Assembly: GCA_900320225.1 (NCBI GenBank)
Contig: ONRL01000005.1
Coordinates: 33,318-97,317 of the forward strand
Direction: 5' to 3'
Length of the DNA stretch: 64,000 bases
DNA from: an uncultured Lentisphaerota bacterium
GTDB lineage: Bacteria; Verrucomicrobiota; Kiritimatiellia; RFP12; UBA1067
This document shows, piece by piece, positions 51,444-60,783 of the stretch. Position numbers and translations under genes: made by a program. Position 1 is the stretch's first letter. The number at the start of each line of letters is the position of its first letter. A model generated the notes under the pieces. That model was not told the origin of the DNA. It ran no database searches and worked only from the letters and a program-made list of their open reading frames with translations.

Positions 51444-51472
51444 TTTCACGAACGGCGATTTTTTGGTATACT
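51444..51472 (+). promoter_or_regulatory. promoter of the kdsA-lpt-pts operon
   Basis: TTCACG (51444-51449), a 17-nt spacer and TATACT (51467-51472) preceded by TTTTTGG (extended -10). The kdsA ATG is at 51496. Confidence 0.65.
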
Positions 51473-51495
51473 ATTCGGCAAGGATTATTAGGTAC

Positions 51496-52320
51496 ATGAA
51501 AGTACGGCAGATAGATGTTGACCGCGGCGTGGCGTTTGGCGACGGTTCGCTGACGTTCATCGCCGGTCCGTGCGTGATTGAGAGCCGAAGGATGGCGCTC
51601 GACCTCGCGGCGCGTCTCGTGGAAGTGGCGAACGAGCTGTCGGTGAATTATGTCTTCAAGGCGAGCTTCGACAAGGCGAACCGCACGAGCGTGGATTCGT
51701 TCCGCGGCCCTGGCATCGACGCGGGTCTTGACATCCTCGCGGAGATTCGCGAGACGTTCGAGGTGCCGGTGCTCACGGACGTGCACGAGCCCTGGCAGTG
51801 CGCGCGCGTGGCGGAGGTGTGCGACGTGCTGCAGATTCCCGCGTTCCTCGCGCGGCAGACGGACCTCGTGGTGGCGGCGGGCAAGACGGGCGCCGTGGTG
51901 AACGTCAAGAAGGGGCAGTTCATGGCCCCCGAGGACATGGCGAACGTGGTGAAGAAGATCGAGTCCACGGGCAACCGGCGCATCGTGCTGTGCGAGCGCG
52001 GGGCGAGCTTCGGCTACCGGAACCTCGTGGCGGACATGCGCTCGCTGCTGATCATGCGCGACCTCGGCTATCCAGTGGTCTTCGACGCGACGCACTCCGT
52101 GCAGCGCCCCGGCGGGCTCGGCACGGGGTCCGGCGGCGACGGCAAGTACGCGCCGCCGCTCGCACGCGCGGCCGTGGCGACGGGCGTGGACGGCGTGTTC
52201 ATGGAGACGCACGTCAACCCCAGGAAGGCCCTTTCCGATTCGGCGAACGCCATTCCGTTCCGCGAGGTGAAGGCGTTGTGGAAGAAGCTGCTGGCGATTC
52301 ACGAGATTGTACGAGGGTGA
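51496..52320 (+). CDS. kdsA: 3-deoxy-8-phosphooctulonate synthase
   Basis: A 274-residue aldolase making KDO-8-phosphate from PEP and arabinose-5-phosphate for lipopolysaccharide. Blocks: FIAGPCVIES, NYVFKASFDKANRTS, FRGPGIDAGLDIL, LTDVHEPWQ, LQIPAFLARQTDL, VNVKKGQFMAPEDM, CERGASFGYRNLV and FDATHSVQRPGG. The start ATG 51496 follows the promoter; a longer open frame upstream lies in the pyrimidine tract. It leads a run of genes for LPS transport and PTS control. Confidence 0.95.
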   Translation: MKVRQIDVDRGVAFGDGSLTFIAGPCVIESRRMALDLAARLVEVANELSVNYVFKASFDKANRTSVDSFRGPGIDAGLDILAEIRETFEVPVLTDVHEPWQCARVAEVCDVLQIPAFLARQTDLVVAAGKTGAVVNVKKGQFMAPEDMANVVKKIESTGNRRIVLCERGASFGYRNLVADMRSLLIMRDLGYPVVFDATHSVQRPGGLGTGSGGDGKYAPPLARAAVATGVDGVFMETHVNPRKALSDSANAIPFREVKALWKKLLAIHEIVRG

Positions 52321-52327
52321 GACGGGC

Positions 52328-52861
52328 ATGGTGAACGGAGCGCAGAAAATCCTGGTGTGGATGGCCGGCGTGCTGGCGGCGGCCTCGGCGGCCGCGGCGT
52401 TTTCCAGCGAGCGCTGGCTTGCGGAGCGGGCAGACGATTCCGACATGCTGCGTCTGCGCGCGGCGTTCGTGGAGTGCGCGAAAAAGGCGGTTGCGCCGGC
52501 CGAGAACGTGTCAATGGTGCTGGAGTCCTATCCCGACGGCGCTGTCAAGTCGCGCATCACGGCCGCACGGGCGACCATTTTCCCGGATTCCAGCTATGTC
52601 TGGGCAGAGAAAATCCGCCTCGAGCAGTTCGACGCCACCGGTACGAACAGGACGGCGCGGCTGGACGCCGAGAACTGCCTCGTGGACCGCACGACGAAGA
52701 CCGGTTGGGTGGACGGTAACGCCAACATGGTCTACGGCGACTCCACCGTGAAGGGGAGGGGCATCTATTTTTCGCTGACGCGCGAGTTCATCAAGATCTT
52801 CTCGCAGTCGGAGATCCGCACAAAAGGCGGAAAGATCGATCCTCGGAGGGTGATTAAATGA
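52328..52861 (+). CDS. lptC: LptC-like LPS export protein
   Basis: A 177-residue protein with one N-terminal membrane segment (ILVWMAGVLAAASAAAAF) and a periplasmic region with OstA-like beta strands (VKSRITAARATIFPDSSYVWAEKI, NANMVYGDSTVKGRGIYFSL). LptC carries lipopolysaccharide from LptBFG to LptA. Sequence similarity in this family is low, so the call leans on position between kdsA and the LptA/LptB genes. Start 52328 follows the kdsA stop by 7 nt; ATGA overlap with the next gene. Confidence 0.72.
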   Translation: MVNGAQKILVWMAGVLAAASAAAAFSSERWLAERADDSDMLRLRAAFVECAKKAVAPAENVSMVLESYPDGAVKSRITAARATIFPDSSYVWAEKIRLEQFDATGTNRTARLDAENCLVDRTTKTGWVDGNANMVYGDSTVKGRGIYFSLTREFIKIFSQSEIRTKGGKIDPRRVIK

Positions 52862-54194
52862 AAAACGTTTCGGTTTTCTTCATGTGCTTCGCATGCGTGT
52901 GCGCGGTTGGCGCCGCGGATCTGTCGGATTTGATCATTCCGGCTCCCGCGTCGGAGACCGTCAACCCAGACGACGTGATGCTGCGCCGTCCGGCGGCCCG
53001 TAGCCGAGCCGACCTCGACGCGCGCGCCAAAGCCGCCGCTGCGGCGGCCGAAGCCCGGGCAAAGGCAGCGGCCGAAGCAGAAGCCAAGGCGAAAGCCGAA
53101 GCGGAGGCAAAGGCCAAGGCCGAAGCAGAAGCCAAGGCGAAGGAGGAGGCTGCGAAGGCGCGCGCCGCCGCGGAAGCCGAGGCGAAGGCGAGAGCTGAAG
53201 CGGAGGCCAAGGCGAAGGAGGAGGCTGCGAAGGCTCGCGCCGCCGCGGAGGCTGAGGCGAAGGCGAAAGCCGAAGCGGAGGCCAAGGCGAAGGAGAAGCG
53301 GAGGCCAAGGCGAAGGAGGAGGCTGCGAAGGCTCGCGCCGCCGCGGAGGCTGAGGCGAAGGCGAAAGCCGAAGCGGAGGCCAAGGCGAAATTAGAGTCTG
53401 AAATCCAGACGTTGCGTGAACAGGTGGCGCGCGAGAAGGCGGCGCGGGAGAACGTCGAGGGCAAGGCGGCGGTTGACCGCGCGGCGGCCGAGAAGGCGGC
53501 GGCGCAGGCGGTGGCTGACCGCGCGGCGGCCGAGAAGGCGGCGGCGCAGGCGGCGGCAGACCGCGCGGCGGCGCAGAAGGCGGCCGAGGCGAAGGCGGCG
53601 GCGGAAAAGCGCATTTCGTATCTGCAGAACCCGGATCCGGACGAGCGGCCGAAGCCGAAGAAGCTGGAGGCGCCGGCCGAGCAGCGGGACGTGACGGAGA
53701 CGGTGCCGGCTCCCGGCAAGAAGGCGAAAAAGGCGAAGGGCGCGACCACGCGTACGGGACGCGACGCCGTGATCACGAGCGAGCGCACGGATTACGACCG
53801 CAAGGAGGGCATCATCCTCTTCGACCGCAACGTGTTCGTGGACGACGAGCAATACCAGATGCATGCGGACAGGCTCTTCGTGTTCCTGGACGGCACAAAC
53901 GACCTCAAGCGCATCGTGGCGATCGGGAACGTGTCGATCACCAACGAGGCGCGCACGGCGTCTTGCTCGCGCGCGGTGTTCACGAAGGCCGCCTCGAAGA
54001 TCGTGATGTACGGCGACGAGAATTCCTACGCGCGGCTGGAGGATCCGTCGCAGCGCGGCGGCATGGCCGAGGGCAAGAAGATCACGTTCTGGCTGGACGC
54101 CGAGCAGGTGTCGGTTGAGGAGTCCGCCGTACGCCTGCCGGGCGCGGCGTTGAAGGCGCGCGACCCCAAGAAGATGCTGGAGCAGGCGAAGTAG
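52858..54194 (+). CDS. lptA: LptA/OstA-like protein with a long Ala/Lys/Glu coiled coil, frameshifted
   Basis: A signal peptide (NVSVFFMCFACVCAVGA) starts the frame at 52858. A coiled coil of EAEAKAK/EEAAKARAAA repeats runs from about residue 57. At about 53290 the frame changes: the first frame turns into an arginine-rich tail ending at 53394, while the frame to the right (open through the repeat, ending at 54194) continues the coiled coil and carries the LptA/OstA domain (GRDAVITSERTDYDRKEGIILFDRN, then KIVMYGDENSYARLED). Total length is one base from a multiple of three. A 23-bp partial repeat at 53278-53300 causes the shift. With the frame restored the protein has about 445 residues, much longer than ordinary LptA because of the coiled coil. 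Confidence 0.75.
53128..53375 (+). repeat. 75-bp tandem repeats (3 units) with a 23-bp partial unit in lptA
   Basis: Units at 53128-53202, 53203-53277 and 53301-53375, each 25 codons of Ala, Lys, Glu and Arg. Units 2 and 3 are nearly identical. The 23-bp piece between them (53278-53300) copies the unit start and end but lacks one base of a 24-bp in-frame piece. Confidence 0.9.
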
Positions 54195-54210
54195 GCGGAG
54201 AGAGCTCGCG

Positions 54211-54987
54211 ATGGACGATCCCGTGATAAAGGCCATGACGGAGATGGCGCTTGAAAGCGAAAAGGCCCCCGACCTTTCCGCGAAGGGCCTCGTCAAGTCG
54301 TATGGCGACCGCACGGTGGTGAACGGCATGTCGATGGACGTGCGGTGCGGCGAGATCGTGGGGCTGCTGGGACCGAACGGCGCGGGGAAGACGACGACGT
54401 TCTACATGATCGTGGGCCTCGTGAAGCCGAACGAGGGGACCGTGACGTTCCGCGGCGAGGACGTGACGCGACTGCCCGTGTTCCAGCGCGCGCGCAAGGG
54501 CCTCGGCTACCTCGCGCAGGAGGCGAGCGTGTTCCGCAAGCTCAGCGTGTGGAACAACGTGATGGCGATCATCGAGACGCTGGACATGAAGCGGGCCGAC
54601 CGCGCGGCGCGTTGCGAGGAACTGCTCGCCTCGCTCGACCTGCTGAAGGTGGCGAAGCAGCCCGCCTACACGCTCTCCGGCGGCGAGCGGCGCAAGCTCG
54701 AAATCGCGCGCGCGCTCGTGCGCCGGCCGTCGATCCTCATGCTGGACGAGCCTTTCGCGGGCGTGGACCCGCTTGCCGTGCACGACATCCAGGAGATCGT
54801 GCGCGGACTCCGCAACCAGGGCCTCGGCATCATCATCACGGACCACAACGTGCGCGAGACCCTCAACGTGGTGGACCGCGCCTACCTGGTGTACGACGGT
54901 CGCCTGCTCTGCGAAGGCACGAGCGACTACCTCGTGAACGACGAGGACGCCCGCCGGCTCTACCTCGGCGAGGATTTCAGGATGTAA
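54211..54987 (+). CDS. lptB: LPS export ABC transporter ATPase
   Basis: A 258-residue ATPase of the LptB2FGC transporter: Walker A GPNGAGKTTTFYMIVGL, Q-loop YLAQEASVFRKLSVWNNV, signature LSGGERRKLEIARAL, Walker B ILMLDEPFAGVDP and switch HNVRETL. The YLAQE-SVF block and the GVDP D-loop are typical of LptB. Position after lptC and lptA confirms the role. lptF and lptG are not in the window. Confidence 0.95.
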   Translation: MDDPVIKAMTEMALESEKAPDLSAKGLVKSYGDRTVVNGMSMDVRCGEIVGLLGPNGAGKTTTFYMIVGLVKPNEGTVTFRGEDVTRLPVFQRARKGLGYLAQEASVFRKLSVWNNVMAIIETLDMKRADRAARCEELLASLDLLKVAKQPAYTLSGGERRKLEIARALVRRPSILMLDEPFAGVDPLAVHDIQEIVRGLRNQGLGIIITDHNVRETLNVVDRAYLVYDGRLLCEGTSDYLVNDEDARRLYLGEDFRM

Positions 54988-55021
54988 AAAGAGAACCAAC
55001 CAAAAACAAGGAGGACACAGA

Positions 55022-55357
55022 ATGAGTATAGAAGTGACGATGCGCCACAGCGACGTGAAGATCGAGTCGCTGAAGGACTATGCGCAGAAACGCATGGAGA
55101 AGCTCCAGCAGGCCTTTCCGAAGGTGACGAAGATCACGATCGTGATCGACGTCGACGTGAAGAAGCACATGTACATGGCCGAAGTCGTGGCGAACCGCCT
55201 CGGCGAGACGGCCGTGGGCGCGAAGGAGTTCAGCGAGTCCGGCAAGAGCGTGATTGACGCGGCCGCGGCGCGCGCCGAGCGCCAGTTGTTGAAGATGCGC
55301 GTGAAGGCGCGCAAGGGCAACGTGCGCGCCGCGCGCGCCGGTTCCCCGCGCAACTGA
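55022..55357 (+). CDS. hpf: ribosome hibernation-promoting factor, short form
   Basis: A 111-residue HPF/YfiA family protein: MSIEVTMRHSDVKIESLKDYAQKRMEKLQQAF, then KVTKITIVIDVD and the basic end IDAAAARAERQLLKMRVKARKG. It binds the 30S decoding region and stores ribosomes in slow growth. Only the N-terminal domain is present (no long-form dimerisation domain). AAGGAGG lies about 8 nt before the ATG. Confidence 0.92.
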   Translation: MSIEVTMRHSDVKIESLKDYAQKRMEKLQQAFPKVTKITIVIDVDVKKHMYMAEVVANRLGETAVGAKEFSESGKSVIDAAAARAERQLLKMRVKARKGNVRAARAGSPRN

Positions 55358-55375
55358 GGCGGACGTTCGGGGACG

Positions 55376-56374
55376 ATGGCGGACGACGCGAAAGAGACCG
55401 GAACACGGACGTTCACCCTCCGCGACTTCGTGGACGCGGGGCGGGGGCGCCTGCACCTCGACGTCGTCGTGGGCGGAGATGGCCTGCGGCACGAGGTGCT
55501 GGAGCCCATGTGCAACCGTCCCGGCCTCGCCCTGACGGGCTTTTACGGATGTTTCGCCTGGCGCCGGCTCCAGGTGATCGGGCAGGCCGAACAGGCCTAC
55601 CTCGAGAGCCTGCCGTCCGGCGAACCCCTCGCGCGCGTCAAGGCGCTCTTCGAGCGCGGGGCCTACTGCATCATCTTCGCCAACGGCATGCAGGTGCCGG
55701 ACGGCCTCAAGGCCGCGGCCGAGACCGCGGGGGCGGTGGTGATGCGCACGGACCTCATCACGCGCGAGTTCTTCCACCAGAGCACCTTCGTGCTGGAGTC
55801 GCTGCGCGCGCCGACGATGCGCATGTACGCGACCACCGTGGAGGTGGCGGGGCTCGGCGTGCTCATCGAGGGCGCGCCCGGCCTCGGCAAGAGCGAGACG
55901 GCGCTCGGCCTCGTCAAGCGCGGAAACGCGCTGGTGGCGGATGACTTCACCTGCATCCGAAAGGACGTGGCGATCAACGCGCTCTTCGCCTCCGCGAGCG
56001 AAGTGACGCGCAACTACATGGAAATACGCGGAATCGGCATCATCAACGTACCGAAGGTGTTCGGCGTGACCGCCGTGCGCGGGGAGAAGCGGGTCGACCT
56101 CGTCGTCTCGCTCCGCCGCATGGAGGACGTCAACGGCGAGCTCGACCGCTCCGGCGAGGAGCGCCGCACGCGCACGATCCTCGGCGTGGAGGTGCCGCAG
56201 ATCACGATTCCGGTTTCGGCCGGTCGCGACCTGGTGAACCTGATAGAAACGGCCGCCCAGCAGTACAAGCTGCTGGCGAGCGGCTATGACGCCGTGAAGG
56301 ACCTGGACGCGCGCATCTGCGCGCGGGCCGCGGCCACTTCCGGCGCCCCACAGACGGGAGGGCCTCATGGCTGA
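55376..56374 (+). CDS. hprK: HPr kinase/phosphorylase
   Basis: A 332-residue bifunctional enzyme that adds or removes phosphate at the regulatory Ser of HPr. The P-loop EGAPGLGKSETALGLVKRG (about residues 165-183), LVADDFTCIR and the C-terminal signature MEIRGIGIINVPKVFG are all present. The N-terminal domain is intact. It overlaps ptsH by 8 nt, so kinase and target are made together. The gene order hpf-hprK-ptsH-ptsI replaces the ptsN/npr genes found next to hpf in proteobacteria. Confidence 0.95.
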   Translation: MADDAKETGTRTFTLRDFVDAGRGRLHLDVVVGGDGLRHEVLEPMCNRPGLALTGFYGCFAWRRLQVIGQAEQAYLESLPSGEPLARVKALFERGAYCIIFANGMQVPDGLKAAAETAGAVVMRTDLITREFFHQSTFVLESLRAPTMRMYATTVEVAGLGVLIEGAPGLGKSETALGLVKRGNALVADDFTCIRKDVAINALFASASEVTRNYMEIRGIGIINVPKVFGVTAVRGEKRVDLVVSLRRMEDVNGELDRSGEERRTRTILGVEVPQITIPVSAGRDLVNLIETAAQQYKLLASGYDAVKDLDARICARAAATSGAPQTGGPHG

Positions 56375-56654
56375 CGAGAAACTGACAAAAGAAATGACGC
56401 TCCAGAACAAGTACGGCATGCACGTGCGTCCGGCCGGCCTTTTCGCGAAGATCGCCTCGCGCTTCAACGCGGACGTGGAGGTGGAGAAGGACGGCAACGT
56501 GGTGAGCGGGAAGTCCATCATGGCGCTTATGACGCTCGAGGCCGTGTGCGGAACCACGCTCCGCGTTACGGCCAGCGGTCCGCAGGCCAGCGAAGTGCTG
56601 GAGGAGCTCGCGGCCCTCGTCTCCCGCAAGTTCGACATCCCCGACGAGCAGTGA
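56367..56654 (+). CDS. ptsH: phosphocarrier protein HPr
   Basis: A 95-residue HPr with both phosphorylation sites: the catalytic His at about H19 in GMHVRPAGLFAKIA and the regulatory Ser at about S50 in GKSIMALMTLEA, the HprK target. It passes phosphate from enzyme I. No sugar-specific PTS permease is in the window, so a regulatory use (carbon control) is likely. The GTGA at its end overlaps the ptsI start. Confidence 0.96.
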   Translation: MADEKLTKEMTLQNKYGMHVRPAGLFAKIASRFNADVEVEKDGNVVSGKSIMALMTLEAVCGTTLRVTASGPQASEVLEELAALVSRKFDIPDEQ

Positions 56655-58480
56655 CGGACGGCGCGGACACGGGAGCGCCTGCCGGGCGCGCGGCATCGGC
56701 GACGGTCACCGTCGCCGGCCTCGCCACGTCCCGCGGCTTCGCCGCGGGGCCGGCGTTCGTCTACTCCAAGGACAGCGTCCTCTCCGTGCCCGAATACGCC
56801 ATCCCCGATTCGGCCGTCGACGCCGAAATCGCCCGTTACCGGGCGGCCCGCGCGGAGACGCGACGCCAGGTCGAGGAACTGGTCGCGAAGTTCAAGTCCG
56901 ACACGGACGGCCTCGCCTCGGACGTGCTCTCGAACCACCTGCTGCTGGTGGACGACCCCACCGCGGACGCCGCCGTCGAACGCCGCATCTCCGTCGAGCA
57001 CCTGAACGCCGAGGCCGCCATCCGCCATACGGCGGACGACTTCCGCGCGATTTTCGCGAAGATGCGCGACCCCTACCTGCGCGAACGGCAGCGCGACGTC
57101 GAGGACGTCGAAAACCGCCTGCTCCGCGTCCTGCTGGACCGCGGCGAGTCGGCGTTCGACCGCATCTCGAAACCGGTGGTGGTCGTCGCGGACGACCTCA
57201 CGCCTTCCGAGACGGTCACGCTCCCGCGCGACCTGATCCTCGGCTTCGCGACGAACCGCGGCTCCACCACCTCGCACGTGGCGCTGCTCGCCCGCGCGCT
57301 CGGCATCCCCGCCGTCGTCGGCCTCGGCGACGTCACCTCCCGCGTCCAGCCCGGCGATTTCCTGCTGCTTGACGGCACGAAGGGTGCCGTTACCGTCAAC
57401 CCGGACGAACAGGCCCGCGCCGCCTTCGACGCCCTCGCGCGCCGCGAACGCGAGCTGCGCGCCCAGTTGGTGGAGAACCGCGCGGCATCCGGAGCCGCGC
57501 CGGCCGTGCGTCTCTGCGCGAACGCCCAGCCGGGCGTCTCGCTCGCGGACCTCTCGGCCTACGGCGCGCAGGGCATCGGCCTGTACCGCAGCGAATACCT
57601 CTGGCTCGGTGGGGCGGCGGATCCCGGCGAGGAGGAACAGACCGCCGCCTACGTCGAGGCCGCCCGCGCGGCCGCGCAGCTCGGCGACGGCGCGCGCGTC
57701 GTGTTCCGCGCGCTCGACATCGGCGGGGACAAGGTCCAGCGCGGACAGCATCCGTACGAGGCGAACCCGTTCCTCGGCAACCGTTCCATCCGCTTCCTCC
57801 TCTCCCACCGCGACGTCTTCCGCACGCAGCTGCGCGCCATCCTGCGCGCGAGCGCGCAGGGCCCGAGCTCCGTGATGTTCCCGATGGTGGCCACCGTGCA
57901 GGAGCTGCGCGAGGCGAACAACGAGCTGCGCCGCGCGATGGACGCGCTGGCGGCGGAGGGCGTGCCGTTCGACGAGCACATCCCGCACGGCGTGATGGTG
58001 GAGGTGCCGTCCGCCGCGCTCAACGCCGACGCCTTTGCGCGGGAATGCGATTTCTTCTCGATCGGCACGAACGACCTCGTGCAGTACACGATGGCTGCCG
58101 ACCGCGCGAACGAGCGCGTCTCCTATCTCTACCAGCCGGCCAACCCCGCGGTGGTGAAGCTCGTGGACATGGCGGTGGGGGCCGCGCGCGCCGCCGGCAT
58201 CCCTGTCTCCGTCTGCGGCGAATCCGCCTCCGATCCCGTGCTCGGCGTGCTGTGGGTGGGCCTCGGCGTGACGGAGCTCTCCATGAGCGCCAGCTACATC
58301 CCCGCGGTTCGGAAGACGCTCCAGGCCGTCTCCGCTGACGAGGCGCGCGACCTCGCCGAACGCGTGCGCGGCTACGGATCCTCGCGCTCCGCGGCGGAAA
58401 TCTACGCGGATTGCCGCGCGCTCGTCGTTTCAAAGGTTCCCCAATTAGGGGAGATGCAGTCGTTTCTCACAGCGGGCTGA
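56651..58480 (+). CDS. ptsI: PTS enzyme I (PEP-protein phosphotransferase)
   Basis: A 609-residue enzyme that autophosphorylates with PEP and passes phosphate to HPr. Blocks: the swivelling-domain His at about H209 in GSTTSHVALLAR, the PEP-barrel GIGLYRSEYLW, FRALDIGGDKVQR, NRSIRF, VMFPMVATVQE, GVMVEVPSAAL and FSIGTNDLVQYTMAADR, then CGESASDP. GTG 56651 (overlapping the ptsH stop) gives normal length; the frame is open further left inside ptsH. About 36 nt separate it from fabH. Confidence 0.95.
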   Translation: MTDGADTGAPAGRAASATVTVAGLATSRGFAAGPAFVYSKDSVLSVPEYAIPDSAVDAEIARYRAARAETRRQVEELVAKFKSDTDGLASDVLSNHLLLVDDPTADAAVERRISVEHLNAEAAIRHTADDFRAIFAKMRDPYLRERQRDVEDVENRLLRVLLDRGESAFDRISKPVVVVADDLTPSETVTLPRDLILGFATNRGSTTSHVALLARALGIPAVVGLGDVTSRVQPGDFLLLDGTKGAVTVNPDEQARAAFDALARRERELRAQLVENRAASGAAPAVRLCANAQPGVSLADLSAYGAQGIGLYRSEYLWLGGAADPGEEEQTAAYVEAARAAAQLGDGARVVFRALDIGGDKVQRGQHPYEANPFLGNRSIRFLLSHRDVFRTQLRAILRASAQGPSSVMFPMVATVQELREANNELRRAMDALAAEGVPFDEHIPHGVMVEVPSAALNADAFARECDFFSIGTNDLVQYTMAADRANERVSYLYQPANPAVVKLVDMAVGAARAAGIPVSVCGESASDPVLGVLWVGLGVTELSMSASYIPAVRKTLQAVSADEARDLAERVRGYGSSRSAAEIYADCRALVVSKVPQLGEMQSFLTAG

Positions 58481-58516
58481 CCGCCGCGTGGAAAGGAAGA
58501 ACAGGAAACCGAAAGC

Positions 58517-59500
58517 ATGTCAGTGAAGATTCTGGGAACGGGCAGCTACCTGCCACCGAAGGTCGTGACGAACGACGATCTCGCGCGGACGCTCGATACG
58601 TCCGACGAGTGGATCTACTCCCATACGGGCATCCACTCGCGCCATGTCGCGGATGCGGACGACTGCACGTCCTCCATGGCCGCGAAGGCGGCGCGGAAGG
58701 CGCTGGAGGCGGCGCAGGTCGAACCAGCCGACATCGGGCTCATCATCGTCGCCACGTCGACTCCCGACTACGCGACGTTCCCGTCCACGGCGTGCCTCGT
58801 GCAGGCCGCGCTCGGGTGTCCGGAGACCGGCGCCTACGACATGCAGGCGGCCTGTGCGGGCTTCGTCTACGCCCTCGAGCAGGCGCGCTGCTGGGTGCGC
58901 GTGAACACGGGCAAGAAGGCCCTCGTGATCGGCGCCGAGACGCTTACGCGCATCGTGGACTGGCGCGACCGCGGCAGCTGCATCCTCTTCGGCGACGGCG
59001 CGGGCGCGGTCGTGGTCGGCGACGTGCCGGGCGACGAGGGCCCCTCCGCGCACTCCATCCTGTGGGCGGACGGCAAGGGGGCGAGCTTCATCTACCGCGA
59101 AGGCGGTACGCGCCTCCCTGCCCAGCCGGGGATGCTGCCGATTCCCTACCTCGTGCTGCAGGGACACGACGTGTTCGCGTTCGCCGTGCGGTCGCTCGCC
59201 AAGGTCACGAACCAGCTTTGCGAGAAGCTCGGCACCACGCCGGCGGAGCTTGACCGCGTCTTTGCGCACCAGGCGAACGGGCGGATCATCGAGGCCGTCG
59301 CACGGCGCATGAAGCTCCCGCTCGAGAAGTTCTACCTCAATCTCGAGACGACGGGAAACACGTCTGCGGCCTCCATCCCCGTCGCCCTCGACGACGCCGT
59401 GCGGAAGGGCGAGCTCGCGGAGGGCGCGCGGATTGTCCTCTGCGGCTTCGGCGCCGGCCTCACGTACGCCGGCACATACATGCAGTGGCCGTTTTTGTAA
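58517..59500 (+). CDS. fabH: beta-ketoacyl-ACP synthase III
   Basis: A 327-residue thiolase-fold enzyme that starts fatty acid synthesis by joining acetyl-CoA and malonyl-ACP. The catalytic triad is visible: C113 in MQAACAGFVYAL, His in FAHQANGRII and Asn in TTGNTSAASIP. Leading blocks GTGSYLPPKVVTND and SDEWIYSHTGIHSR are as in FabH. AGGAAACCGAAAGC precedes the ATG. Starts a fabH-fabF-fabZ group. Confidence 0.95.
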   Translation: MSVKILGTGSYLPPKVVTNDDLARTLDTSDEWIYSHTGIHSRHVADADDCTSSMAAKAARKALEAAQVEPADIGLIIVATSTPDYATFPSTACLVQAALGCPETGAYDMQAACAGFVYALEQARCWVRVNTGKKALVIGAETLTRIVDWRDRGSCILFGDGAGAVVVGDVPGDEGPSAHSILWADGKGASFIYREGGTRLPAQPGMLPIPYLVLQGHDVFAFAVRSLAKVTNQLCEKLGTTPAELDRVFAHQANGRIIEAVARRMKLPLEKFYLNLETTGNTSAASIPVALDDAVRKGELAEGARIVLCGFGAGLTYAGTYMQWPFL

Positions 59501-59518
59501 TTTGAAAGGAAAGGCAAT

Positions 59519-60778
59519 ATGAAGAAAATCGTCATCACGGGCATCGGCATGGTTACGCCGGTCGGAAACGGAAAAGACGCGAGCTGGAGCGCCATCAAGG
59601 CCGGCACGTGCGGCATCGGGCGCATCACGAAGTTCGACGCCTCTCGCTGCACCTGCCAGGTCGCCGGCGAACTGAAGGATTTCGACGCCTATCTCGCCGA
59701 GACGGGGTACGTCGACCGCAAGGCCGCGCGCCACATGGACGCATTTTCCATCTACGGGGTGGTCGCCGCCGTCGAGGCGTGGAAGGACGCCGGCTTCACG
59801 GACGAGAACAAGCCCGACATGGACCGCGTCGGCACGATGATCGGCAACGGCATCGGCGGCATGCAGACGACCGGCGAGGCGTGGAAGACCCTGCTGGAAC
59901 GCGGTCCCGACCGCCTTTCGCCTCTCGCCATTCCCGAACTCATCGCGAACGAGGCGGCCGGCAACATTTCCATGGCCCTCGGCGCGAAAGGGCCCGCGCA
60001 GGTGGTTGTGACCGCGTGCGCCTCCTCCACCGACGCGCTCGGCATCGCCCTCGACCTCATGCGCGCCGGCCGCGCGGACGTGATGGTGGCGGGCGGCACC
60101 GAGGCCACGATCCTCGAGTTCGCCGTAGGCGGCTTCATGAAGATGAAGGCGCTCGCCACGCAGTTCAACGACCGCCCCGAGAAGGCCTCGCGGCCGTTCA
60201 ACGCCGACCGCTGCGGATTCGTGATGGGCGAAGGCGCCGCGATGCTCATCCTCGAAACCGAGGAACACGCCCGCGCGCGCGGCGCGAAGATATACTGCGA
60301 GCTCTCCGGCTACGGCGCCACCGCCGACGCCTACCACATTACCGCGCCGGATCCCACGGGCGCCGGCGCCGTGAAGGCCATCCGCATCGCGCTCAAGGAC
60401 GCCGGGGTTGACGATCTCTCGACCGTCGACTACATCAACGCGCACGGCACGTCCACGCACCTGAACGACGTGATGGAGACGAAGGCGTTCAAGGAGGTGT
60501 TCGGCGAGTCGGCAAAGGGCATCAGCATTTCGTCCACGAAGTCCATGACCGGCCATCTCCTCGGCGCCACCGGCGCCCTCGAGGCCGCCGTCTGCGCGTT
60601 GGCGATCAAGGACGGCTTCGTGCCTCCCACCATCAACTACGAGGTGCCCGATCCCGAATGCGACCTCGACTACACCCCGAACGTGGGCAAGGCGCGCGAC
60701 ATCCGCGTGGCCATGTCCACGTCGCTCGGCTTCGGCGGCCACAACGGCGTGCTGGTGTTCAAGAAGGCGGAGGGCTGA
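59519..60778 (+). CDS. fabF: beta-ketoacyl-ACP synthase II
   Basis: A 419-residue condensing enzyme for chain extension: IVITGIGMVTPVGNG, active-site C167 in VTACASSTDALG, the two His in INAHGTSTHLND and KSMTGHLLGATGALE, and LGFGGHNGVLVFKK at the end. GAAAGGAAAGG lies 6 nt before the ATG. Length and motif spacing match FabF rather than FabB. Confidence 0.95.
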   Translation: MKKIVITGIGMVTPVGNGKDASWSAIKAGTCGIGRITKFDASRCTCQVAGELKDFDAYLAETGYVDRKAARHMDAFSIYGVVAAVEAWKDAGFTDENKPDMDRVGTMIGNGIGGMQTTGEAWKTLLERGPDRLSPLAIPELIANEAAGNISMALGAKGPAQVVVTACASSTDALGIALDLMRAGRADVMVAGGTEATILEFAVGGFMKMKALATQFNDRPEKASRPFNADRCGFVMGEGAAMLILETEEHARARGAKIYCELSGYGATADAYHITAPDPTGAGAVKAIRIALKDAGVDDLSTVDYINAHGTSTHLNDVMETKAFKEVFGESAKGISISSTKSMTGHLLGATGALEAAVCALAIKDGFVPPTINYEVPDPECDLDYTPNVGKARDIRVAMSTSLGFGGHNGVLVFKKAEG

Positions 60779-60783
60779 GAGCC

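Noticed and set aside
53010..53400. Repeats in lptA considered as a CRISPR array
   Set aside because: Units are adjacent without unique spacers and encode an Ala/Lys/Glu coiled coil.
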